Below, one piece after another: positions 6,875 through 14,596 of a stretch of 55,587 nucleotides of DNA. A program made the translations under genes and the position numbers. Numbering within the stretch: the first letter of the stretch is position 1; every line of letters begins with the position of its first letter. The notes below the pieces were generated by a model, which was not told the DNA's origin, made no database searches, and saw only the letters and a list, made by a program, of their open reading frames with translations. Source of the stretch: Verrucomicrobiota bacterium (lineage in GTDB: Bacteria > Verrucomicrobiota > Verrucomicrobiia > Limisphaerales > UBA11358); contig JAJPJM010000113.1 of assembly GCA_021324235.1 (NCBI GenBank), positions 1 to 55,587 on the forward strand, in the 5' to 3' direction.

Positions 6875-9385
6875 ATGAAATCGAAGTTCAAATCCTCCCT
6901 TCGAACCGCACTTCGCTCATTCGGGGAAGCACTGCCTTCCGTGACCAAAACGTCTTTCCTTCCGTCGGGCTGGACCGGATGTTTTTTGGCTCTTTTTCTG
7001 GCGCTGTCCGCGGCGAGTCCTCCGGTTCAGGCAGGTTACTGGTGGCGGAACGTGCCGGTCTTTGGCGGCGGTTACGTGACGGGCGTCGTCTACAATCGTG
7101 TTAGCGGCGACCTGTATCTTCACACCAACGTTGGCGGGGCGTTTCACTGGAACCCGAACACCGGCGAATGGGTTCCGCTGCTCGATTACATCGGCCAGAG
7201 CAAAATGTATTTTGCCTACGTGCTGAGCCTGGCCACGGATCCCAACAACCCGCAACGCCTTTATGTCGCGGTCGGCGGTTATCTGGCGTCCTGGGCCGGC
7301 AATGGCGCCGTGTTGTCCTCGACCGATGGCGGCAATACGTGGTCGGAAGTGGATCTGCCCTTTCGGATTGGCGGCAATGACAATGGCAGCCCGACCGGCG
7401 AGCGCCTGCAGGTTGACCCGAATTTGCCTTCCACGCTCTATCTGGCCAGCCAGGCGAACGGTCTCTGGCGCAGCCAGGATCATGGGCAGACCTGGTCGCA
7501 AATCACCGGTCTGACACAAACCAATTTGAATTTCATCACCCTCGATCCGACCAGCAGCCCGCCCGGAACGGCGTGCTCGCGATTGTTCGTAGGCGCGCAC
7601 GCGACCACGGGCAACCTCTGGTCGAGCAGTGACGGCGGCCAGACGTGGTCCGCCGTGTCCGGTCAGCCCGCCGCCTATTACCCGATGCGTTGCGCCCTGG
7701 CGGGGAATCTTTTTTATGTGAGCTATTCCACCGATGACAGTACGGATCCCAACAACGCCACGGCGGGCTCGGTTTGGTCCTACAATGTAACCACCGGCCA
7801 TTGGTCGAATATCTCCCCGCCCGACGGCGAGTACGGTTTCGGCGGCCTGTGCGTTGATCCCGGGAACCCCAATATTTTAATGGCCGGGACCATGGACGAT
7901 TACAGCCCCGGCAATGAAATCTACCGCAGCACCAACGGTGGCACGTCCTGGAAGGGTGTCCTGCTAAGTCCGAACACCATCGACTACTCCGAGGCTCCCT
8001 ACACCGGACAGAATTTTAAATATCAAAACTGGATCAGTGACATTGAAATCAATCCTCACAACAGCAACGAAGCCATTTTCGTGACCGGTTACGGCGTGTT
8101 CATGAGCGAAAACCTCACGCAAGCCGATGCCGGCCAGAACGTCAACTGGACCTTTCCGGATCGAGGCTTCGAAGAAACTGTCGTATTGGGTCTGGCCAGC
8201 CCGCCTTCCGGTCCACCTTTGCTGAGTGCCCTGGCCGACCTCGATGGTTTTCGCTACGACAATTTCAACACCTCGCCTCCCAACGGGGATTACTCTCCGT
8301 TCTTCCCGATCAGCTCCAGCATTGATTTTGCCGAACTCAATCCCAACATCGTCGCCCGTTCTCACACGCGCGATTACGTTGGTGATTCCGGTCCCCGCGG
8401 TTCCTATTCGACCGACGGCGGCCAAACATGGACGCGTTTTGCCACCGAGCCGTCCGGTGCCGCCGACTCCGGCGTTCTGGCCGTTGCCGCTGACGGTTCC
8501 CGCATCGTGTGGACACCTGCCGGCAAAGGACCTATTTACTCCAGCAACACCGGCGCCGGGACCTATTATTCGACCGATTTCGGCGCAACCTGGAACGCCA
8601 GTTCCGGGCTCCCCAATGATCTTGAACCTGTTGCCGACCGCGTTAACTCCCAAAAATTCTACGCCTACAACCCGGCCACCGGCGGCATCTACACAAGCGT
8701 CAACGGCGGCGCGTCCTTTTCGCAGACCACCTCCGTCAGCTACGGGGCGGTGGCCCCGGACTACAGCAGCACCCGCTCCAGTCTTAAGGCCGTTTTTGGG
8801 CGGGAAGGAAATCTATGGCTGGCGGCCGGCAATGGCGGCCTGTGGCGTTCCACCAATTCCGGTGCCAGCTTTCAGCCAGTCGCCACCGGTCATGTGACCG
8901 GTGCGCTTCTGGTCGGATTTGGCATGGCCGCGCCCAGCCAGACCTACCCGGCCATCTTCCTGGTCGGAACCGTCAATGGTGTTTACGGCTTTTTCCAGTC
9001 CGACGATCAAGGCAACACCTGGACGCGGATTAATGATGACCAGCACCAGTTTGGGACCGTGTATAGTTTGACCGGCGATCCGCGGATATACGGCCGGGTT
9101 TACGCAGGCACCGCCGGGCGGGGAACCGTGTACGCGGATCCCCTCAGCCCTTTGCCAGTGATTCTGCAAACCGTTCCCTTTGGCTTCTTCCCGCAGCTTG
9201 AGTACGGTTCCGAATCCGGCTTCGATTATGTCCTCCAGACAGCCCCAGCCCTCCCGGCCAATGGCAGCTCCGATGTCTGGAGCGCGGTCATCACCAACCC
9301 GGGCACCGGCGGCCTCTTGAGCTTTTCGAACGACCTTGCCGGGCCGCAGCAATTCTTCCGCGTCCGGGTCCAACCGCCGCAATAA
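6875..9385 (+). CDS. GH74-type secreted propeller protein, possibly catalytically altered
   Basis: The protein has 836 residues. A long n-region and a signal peptide end after about residue 53 (PPVQA). The mature part is a two-propeller GH74 (xyloglucanase/oligoxyloglucan reducing-end enzyme) protein: WWRNVPVFGGGYVTGVVYN, LATDPNNPQRLYVAVGGYLASWAGNGAVLSSTD, ERLQVDPN and several Asp-box motifs (S-x-DGGxTW at NTWSEV, QTWSQI, QTWSAV, QTWTRF, NTWTRI). In the family, the motif equivalent to LYLHTNVGGAFHW carries a catalytic Asp (RTDxGGA). Here that position is Asn85 (codon 7127-7129). The second catalytic region looks like SALADLDGF with Asp455 kept. The C-terminus carries the shared module ending QQFFRVRVQPPQ. 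It is probably a xyloglucan-active or xyloglucan-binding secreted protein. Whether it hydrolyses is doubtful. Confidence 0.85.
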   Translation: MKSKFKSSLRTALRSFGEALPSVTKTSFLPSGWTGCFLALFLALSAASPPVQAGYWWRNVPVFGGGYVTGVVYNRVSGDLYLHTNVGGAFHWNPNTGEWVPLLDYIGQSKMYFAYVLSLATDPNNPQRLYVAVGGYLASWAGNGAVLSSTDGGNTWSEVDLPFRIGGNDNGSPTGERLQVDPNLPSTLYLASQANGLWRSQDHGQTWSQITGLTQTNLNFITLDPTSSPPGTACSRLFVGAHATTGNLWSSSDGGQTWSAVSGQPAAYYPMRCALAGNLFYVSYSTDDSTDPNNATAGSVWSYNVTTGHWSNISPPDGEYGFGGLCVDPGNPNILMAGTMDDYSPGNEIYRSTNGGTSWKGVLLSPNTIDYSEAPYTGQNFKYQNWISDIEINPHNSNEAIFVTGYGVFMSENLTQADAGQNVNWTFPDRGFEETVVLGLASPPSGPPLLSALADLDGFRYDNFNTSPPNGDYSPFFPISSSIDFAELNPNIVARSHTRDYVGDSGPRGSYSTDGGQTWTRFATEPSGAADSGVLAVAADGSRIVWTPAGKGPIYSSNTGAGTYYSTDFGATWNASSGLPNDLEPVADRVNSQKFYAYNPATGGIYTSVNGGASFSQTTSVSYGAVAPDYSSTRSSLKAVFGREGNLWLAAGNGGLWRSTNSGASFQPVATGHVTGALLVGFGMAAPSQTYPAIFLVGTVNGVYGFFQSDDQGNTWTRINDDQHQFGTVYSLTGDPRIYGRVYAGTAGRGTVYADPLSPLPVILQTVPFGFFPQLEYGSESGFDYVLQTAPALPANGSSDVWSAVITNPGTGGLLSFSNDLAGPQQFFRVRVQPPQ

Positions 9386-9657
9386 TTAAAAAGGAGAATC
9401 CGTGTCCATCGGTGTCCACCTATGGCCAGAAACCGAACAGGCCCGGGCAGCAGATCCAGCAGGTATCAGGCGGGTGAAACAGCCGCAATAAGGCACACAA
9501 TTTTGCGTCTTGTGCGACTTTTCGCGGCAAATAAAAATCCGCGTCATCTGCAAAATCTGCGGATTAAAACTTGCCAGTCCTTGCGTCCCGGCAGTTTATC
9601 CAGGAGTAAAAGCGTGGCCTAAAAGAGCAAAAGAACTGGTATGGATTATGCGTTTGC
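9386..9657. repeat. Intergenic dispersed repeat block
   Basis: The gap contains CCGTGTCCATCGGTGTCC near 9400 and, from about 9489 to 9570, the long family phrase: GTGCGACTTTTCGCGGCAAA followed by 9-bp words ATCCGCGTC, ATCTGCAAA and ATCTGCGGA. No gene is seen. Confidence 0.65.
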
Positions 9658-10047
9658 ATGGTGACGATGATCAAACGCATTGACCGGCAACGACACATAC
9701 TGGTTGTGGACGACGAATCGCTCGTCCGCCGGAGCGTCCATATTCTGCTTCAGGGCGCCGGTTATCTCGTCGATGTGGCCAAGAACGGCGCCGAGGCGCT
9801 GGCCATGTTTGAGCCCGGCAAGTTCGACATGATTTTTATCGATTACCTGATGCCGGAGATGAAAGGCGACAAGTTGGCCGCGGCCATCAAAGAGCGCTCA
9901 CCCCAACAGCCGATCGTGATGCTGACGGCTTTTATTGAAAAATTTCAGTCTTCCGATTCTCCCCCCGGTGGCGTGGATTCATTTATCGGCAAACCTTTCG
10001 AGCTGGAGACCCTGCGCGCAGCAATCGACCGATACGCGCCCGCCTGA
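9658..10047 (+). CDS. Single-domain response regulator receiver protein
   Basis: The 129-residue protein is a stand-alone CheY-like receiver. It has the acidic pair in LVVDDES, the phospho-acceptor Asp in FIDYLMPEM, the Thr in MLTAF and the Lys in GKPFELETL. It has no output domain. ATG codons at 9658 and 9667 are both possible starts. There is no kinase immediately beside it. The nearest histidine kinase, at 17939, has its own receiver, so a partner cannot be assigned from context. Confidence 0.9.
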   Translation: MVTMIKRIDRQRHILVVDDESLVRRSVHILLQGAGYLVDVAKNGAEALAMFEPGKFDMIFIDYLMPEMKGDKLAAAIKERSPQQPIVMLTAFIEKFQSSDSPPGGVDSFIGKPFELETLRAAIDRYAPA

Positions 10048-10186
10048 AAGCCGGAAAGCGGAGGACGGAAGGCAGAAGCCAGAAGCCAGATGCCGGAGGG
10101 CGGAAGTCGGACGCCCCGGCGGGGCGTCCCTACCTGAAGCAAATCGCGGATAAAAGACCAGCGTTTCTGGCGCCTCGGCGATTGAT
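10048..10186. repeat. Composite repeat: 7-bp array plus GC hairpin plus tail
   Basis: From 10051 about nine 7-base words run in register, mostly GGANNNC or AGAAGCC. They lead into a hairpin with 9-bp arms GGACGCCCC and GGGGCGTCC (10109-10129) and the tail CCTACCTGAAGC...GACCAGCG. The last 78 bp (10109-10186) match 11253-11330 with five differences, all transitions by eye. A degraded third copy lies at 24358-24478. It begins one base after the receiver gene's stop, so the hairpin may also end that transcript. Confidence 0.8.
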
Positions 10187-10230
10187 AACCCGCCTTGTCA
10201 GGGACAAGCCTTTGAGGTAAGGGAACACCG

Positions 10231-11100
10231 GTGAATAACACCTCATCTCCGCCCGATGGCCCGCCGCCGCTGCCGGAGTCGCAACGCGCCGGAGTCGCTC
10301 CCGTCAATCGCCGGCGTTGGTGGATTCACCTGATTCTGGTCAGCGCCTACATCCTGCTGGTCGGGATGATGGGAAGGGAACACCGCGCCGCCCGCGCGCA
10401 GGTACCGGCCCTTTCGCACACCCCCGGCGGCCTGTTACTCGTTTGCACCATTGAGTTGTTGATTATTGCGGTTGTGCTCGGCCTGGCGGTGATGGCCTCC
10501 CGCGCCTCGCGCGACGACCTGTTGTTGCACTGGCGCCAGGGTTTCTGGCCGGTGCCGCTGGGCATCGGTTACTCCGTCGCCCTCCGTTTTGCGGTGGGCA
10601 TGGTCATGATCATCGCGGGGACCGCATTGATTGTCACACACGTGATGACCATACAATCCCTGCGCGAATTTCTTACGGAAAATCGTCCGGACCTGGAAGC
10701 CGTTGTGGATATTTCCGCCCTGCGCCAGAATCCTCTTTATTTCTGGCTGACGTTGACCGTGGTGAGTTTTGTTGTGGCCGGTTTGCGCGAAGAACTTTGG
10801 CGTTCGGCATTTCTGGCCGGACTGCGGACGCTCTGGCCACAGCACTTCGGTTCACGCACGGGTCAGGTCGCCGCCGTCGCCATCGCGGCCGTCATTTTTG
10901 GCTTTGCCCACCTGGGTATGGGACTGGTCGCCGTTCTGTTCGCGGGGCTGCTGGGCTTCGGACTGGGGCTGATCATGGTTTTTCACCGCTCCATCTGGCC
11001 CGCCGTGATTGCGCATGGGATGTTCGATGCGACCAGCTTCGCGCTGCTGCCGTGGGCGGCGGAAAAACTGCCGGTGATTCAGCGGACCCTTGGTCACTAA
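10231..11100 (+). CDS. CPBP-family intramembrane glutamic endopeptidase
   Basis: The protein has 289 residues and starts at GTG with an upstream GGTAAGGG. Several transmembrane helices are present. The CPBP (Abi, Rce1-like) signature is complete: E187-E188 with the following Arg in REELWRSAF, then FGFAHLG and AHGMFDATSF. Family members are membrane proteases that process peptides or prenylated proteins; many bacterial ones serve in bacteriocin immunity or membrane-protein turnover. The N-terminal 25 residues are Pro/Arg-rich and cytoplasmic. The gene stands alone between two copies of the same composite repeat. Confidence 0.88.
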   Translation: MNNTSSPPDGPPPLPESQRAGVAPVNRRRWWIHLILVSAYILLVGMMGREHRAARAQVPALSHTPGGLLLVCTIELLIIAVVLGLAVMASRASRDDLLLHWRQGFWPVPLGIGYSVALRFAVGMVMIIAGTALIVTHVMTIQSLREFLTENRPDLEAVVDISALRQNPLYFWLTLTVVSFVVAGLREELWRSAFLAGLRTLWPQHFGSRTGQVAAVAIAAVIFGFAHLGMGLVAVLFAGLLGFGLGLIMVFHRSIWPAVIAHGMFDATSFALLPWAAEKLPVIQRTLGH

Positions 11101-11154
11101 AAGCCGGGGCCGCAAGCGAACCGGCCCGTGCAGTGGGTTCAGGGGACGGATGAA

Positions 11155-11330
11155 CAGCCACAAAAAAGCACAAGAGGAACAAAAGTTTGCGCCTTCCGCG
11201 GCAAAATATTTTATGTGGTTTGCGTTCATCCGTGAAATCTGCGGTTAAACCCGGACGCCCCGGCGGGGCGTCCCTACCTAAAGCAAATCGCGGATAAAAG
11301 ACCAGCGTTCCTGGCGTCTTGGCGGTTGAT
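11155..11330. repeat. Composite dispersed repeat, second copy
   Basis: The first part (11155-11250) is the family phrase AGCCACAAAAAAGCACAAG, CTTCCGCGGCAAA and 9-bp words ATCCGTGAA and ATCTGCGGT. The second part (11253-11330) is a near-identical copy of 10109-10186 including the GGACGCCCC/GGGGCGTCC hairpin. The remaining gap up to 11428 is AT-richer and holds the likely promoter of the next gene, but I cannot fix its boxes. Confidence 0.8.
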
Positions 11331-11428
11331 CCGGATCAATTGCTGTTTTAAACACCAATGAAACATGCTATTTTATTGGCAATGAGTCCCTGGCCGTTTA
11401 ACCCTGCCTTAAACCTTCGATTCGACCA

Positions 11429-14413
11429 ATGAAACCCAGCCATCAAATCGCAGCCCTGGTAATCGTGCTCGGTGGCTTCGTCGCGGCTGTCCCCGCACAG
11501 ACCATATTCAATGAGAACTTTGACGGCGGATATACGGGTTATTTCAGCACCGGTTCGTATTCGGGAGGCAGCCCCACCGCCACCAACAACGCGGTGATCG
11601 CGACGGGCGGAAATCCGGGCGGCGCCTGGCAGGAAACCATGACGGCTACGAGCTGGAGCGACTATTACGGCGGGATGGTTCAGTTGATGACGGTTTCCGG
11701 GAACACGGATCCGAACCCGTCGGACTATGTATTGTCCTTTGATGCCAAAGGCAGCCAGGCGGTTACCATTCAGCTTACCATCCAGACCTGGCCGGGTGAT
11801 TATTATGCCGGCTCGGGCCCGGTCATAAACGTGCCGGTCAACGAGACGTTGGCGGCCGCCAACACCTGGCAGACCTTCAGCATAAACCTGGGCAGCATCA
11901 CGACGAACCTGCCAATCGGCGCAACCTGGCAGTTGATCTTCCCGCTTGATTCCTGGCTATGGAATGGCCCCGGCTTCACCGACACCCTGACCATCGACAA
12001 TATCAAACTGGTGAACATTGGTAATCCCATTGCGCTCACATCCTCGTTCAACCCTTCCTCGTACGGCGGCGGTGTCACCTTTACTGCCACGGTCCTGACC
12101 AACGGGACCACCGCCGGCGACGCCACCGGCCAGGTGGTTTTTTCATCTGCCAGCGGCCCGTTCAGCACCAACACGGTGACCGGCGGCAGCGCCACCAGTT
12201 CGCCGATTGCCAATCTCCCGGCGGGCACGGATTTGATCACCGCCACCTACTCCGGCGGCAACCATCCGGGCAGCGCCAATACGTTGAACCAGCTCGTCGC
12301 CACCGCCCCGGGCATCGCGCAAAACAACCTCTCGATTTATACCGACAATCTGGTGAACGGATTTCAAAATTGGAGTGGGGCAACGGTGAATCTGACGAAC
12401 ACTTCGCCGGTTCATTCGGGCACCTATGCCATCGGGGTCACGGATGGCGGCAACTCCCAGGCGCTGGTTTTTGAGCATCCCGATTTCAATACCAGCCTCT
12501 ACACCTATCTCAGTTTTTGGATTAATGGCGGCAGCTCTGGCGGACAAAAGGTGCAGGTATCGGGATTGCTGGATGGCACCAGTCAGTCGACCTATTCCCT
12601 GGGTGCATTGCCGGCCAATACCTGGCAGCAGGTGAACATTCTGCTCGCCTCCCTGGGCGTGGGCCGCAAGCCGAATTGCACCGGCTTTGAGATTCAGGGC
12701 AACAATGGCGGCGCGGCCCAACCGACATTTTACGTGGATGATGTGCAACTGGTGGCCGCGTCGGCGCCGCCCCTGGTCCATCTGGCGATTGACGCGGCAC
12801 ACGCCCTGCAAACCGTCGATGCGCGCCAGTTTGGAATCAATATCGGCACCTGGGACGACCGGCTGACCAATGCCCAAACGCTGCCACAGCTTGAAGCCAG
12901 CGGTTGTTTGAATTTGCGCTGGCCGGGGGGTTCGACTTCGGATGGATATCATTGGGCCAGTGATCCGACCGGGAATGCCACCTTTCGCAATATCGCCACC
13001 AATCTGGGCGCCCAGGTTTTCACCACGGTCAATTACGGCACCGGCACTCCCGGTGAGGCGGCCGCCTGGGTGCTCTCGGCCAACAAAACCAACAATTGCG
13101 GTTTCAAGTATTGGGAAATTGGCAATGAATGCTATGGCACGTGGGAAATCGATTCCAATGCGGTGCCGCATGACCCTTACACCTATGCCACCAACGCGGC
13201 CGCTTGCATTCAGCAAATGAAGGCGGCTTACCCGGCCGTACCCATCCACGTGGGCATTGTCGTCACGCCGGGAGAAGGAAGCTATTCCAACAACGCGACG
13301 CATTTTGCCATCAATCCGCGCACCGGGACGACCAACTATGGGTGGACGCCCATCGTCTTGTCCGAGTTGAAAAGCCTTGGCGTCATGCCCGATTTCCTCA
13401 TTTACCATTTTTACTGGCAATACACGACCTATGGCTGGACGCCTTACTCGGAATCCGCAGACAGCGACGCCCTCCTGTTGCAGGTGGCCGGCAACCCGTG
13501 TCCCGTGCTTTGGAGCGACTGGGCCAGCGCCGCTGCCGACCTGCGCCAGCAAATCAGCGATTACCTCGGACCCGCCGGCACCAACATCGAACTGTGCGTA
13601 ACAGAGAACAACAGCGATGCGGGGGCCATGGGCCGGCAATCCACCAGCCTGGTCAATGCCCTCTACCTCGCCGACAGCACCAGCCAGCTCCTGAAAACCG
13701 AATTCCGATCCAGCCTCTTTTGGGATTTCCAAAATGACGAACCGTCGGCGGGCGGTGATTATGACCCAACGATCTATGGCTGGCGGGGGGTGGGTGATTA
13801 CGGGATCGTGGACGGGTCAAACAATCCGTATCCCGCCTTTTACGCCGAAAAATTGCTCCAATATTTTGCGCGGCCCGGCGATTCCGTCCTCAATGGCACC
13901 AGCGATTCGCTTTTGCTTTCCGTTTATGCCGTTCATCGCACCAACGGCGCCCTCACGATGCTCGTCATCAACAAGGACATGACCACGAACCTCAATGCGC
14001 AGATCGTGCTGACCAATTTTGTGCCGTGGACCACCGCAACGATTCAATCCTACGGCATCCCGCAGGATCAGGCGGCGCAAACCAATGCCGGGGCGGCGCA
14101 GCAGGACATTACGACGACGAATTTCCCCATCGCCGGCACGAATTTTACCTGTTCGTTTCCACCCTTGTCGCTGACCCTCTTTACGTTTGCACCGGCAGCG
14201 TCGGCGCTCTCCGTGTCGGGCCTCCCACCCGGGCAGGTGCAGCTTCTCCTGCAAGGCCAGCGCGGCACGCCCTATGTCATTCAAAGTTCGCCGGATTTGA
14301 CGGCGTGGACCTCCGTCGCCACCAACCTGCTCATGGGGAGCACATCGAACATCACCATCCTGGTTTCTCCGGGTTCCCCGCGCCAGTTTTACCGCGCGGT
14401 CTGGCAGCCTTGA
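11429..14413 (+). CDS. Large secreted alpha-L-arabinofuranosidase-like glycoside hydrolase
   Basis: The protein has 994 residues. The signal peptide ends near residue 24 (AAVPAQ). In order: a beta-sandwich carbohydrate-binding-like domain (25-200), an Ig-like repeat (about 205-290, SSYGGGVTFTATV ... ATYSGGNHPG), a second carbohydrate-binding-like domain (about 298-440), a TIM-barrel catalytic region (about 450-860) and the shared C-terminal module (about 925-994, ending RQFYRAVWQP). The barrel has the clan-A pair: acid/base E567 in KYWEIGNECYG and probable nucleophile E726 in LCVTENNSDAG. The layout resembles GH51-type arabinofuranosidases. A paralogue lies at 24498-26801 with the same second binding domain and barrel but without the first two domains. 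Arabinan or arabinoxylan as substrate is inferred. Confidence 0.8.
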   Translation: MKPSHQIAALVIVLGGFVAAVPAQTIFNENFDGGYTGYFSTGSYSGGSPTATNNAVIATGGNPGGAWQETMTATSWSDYYGGMVQLMTVSGNTDPNPSDYVLSFDAKGSQAVTIQLTIQTWPGDYYAGSGPVINVPVNETLAAANTWQTFSINLGSITTNLPIGATWQLIFPLDSWLWNGPGFTDTLTIDNIKLVNIGNPIALTSSFNPSSYGGGVTFTATVLTNGTTAGDATGQVVFSSASGPFSTNTVTGGSATSSPIANLPAGTDLITATYSGGNHPGSANTLNQLVATAPGIAQNNLSIYTDNLVNGFQNWSGATVNLTNTSPVHSGTYAIGVTDGGNSQALVFEHPDFNTSLYTYLSFWINGGSSGGQKVQVSGLLDGTSQSTYSLGALPANTWQQVNILLASLGVGRKPNCTGFEIQGNNGGAAQPTFYVDDVQLVAASAPPLVHLAIDAAHALQTVDARQFGINIGTWDDRLTNAQTLPQLEASGCLNLRWPGGSTSDGYHWASDPTGNATFRNIATNLGAQVFTTVNYGTGTPGEAAAWVLSANKTNNCGFKYWEIGNECYGTWEIDSNAVPHDPYTYATNAAACIQQMKAAYPAVPIHVGIVVTPGEGSYSNNATHFAINPRTGTTNYGWTPIVLSELKSLGVMPDFLIYHFYWQYTTYGWTPYSESADSDALLLQVAGNPCPVLWSDWASAAADLRQQISDYLGPAGTNIELCVTENNSDAGAMGRQSTSLVNALYLADSTSQLLKTEFRSSLFWDFQNDEPSAGGDYDPTIYGWRGVGDYGIVDGSNNPYPAFYAEKLLQYFARPGDSVLNGTSDSLLLSVYAVHRTNGALTMLVINKDMTTNLNAQIVLTNFVPWTTATIQSYGIPQDQAAQTNAGAAQQDITTTNFPIAGTNFTCSFPPLSLTLFTFAPAASALSVSGLPPGQVQLLLQGQRGTPYVIQSSPDLTAWTSVATNLLMGSTSNITILVSPGSPRQFYRAVWQP

Positions 14414-14508
14414 AAAATCAGAGCGCCCGGTTTTCCCGGTCAAACGGCATCGTTGCCCGCCGCAAATGGTTGGGCGCATTTCGGCGCAGCAAGTGGCGGT
14501 TGATCTGC

Positions 14509-14536
14509 GGTTGAAAGTTGAAGGTTGAGAGTGAAA
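14509..14536. repeat. Short 7-bp-period array
   Basis: GGTTGAA, AGTTGAA, GGTTGAG and AGTGAAA follow in exact 7-bp steps between two convergent genes. A GATCTGCGG word of the 9-bp family lies just before it. Confidence 0.55.
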
Positions 14537-14596
14537 ACAGATTTCGCGTGTTGGCCGTCTTTCGCGGCCAGAACCTTTGGCTCTCCTTCGCTGAAT

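Noticed and set aside
10048-10186. Possible insertion-sequence remnant
   Set aside because: No transposase fragment, target duplication or classical terminal inverted repeats are seen. The unit is a short composite repeat instead.
12143-13732. 529-codon minus-strand frame inside the arabinofuranosidase-like gene
   Set aside because: It is antisense to a clearly functional gene with catalytic motifs and shows no family features of its own.
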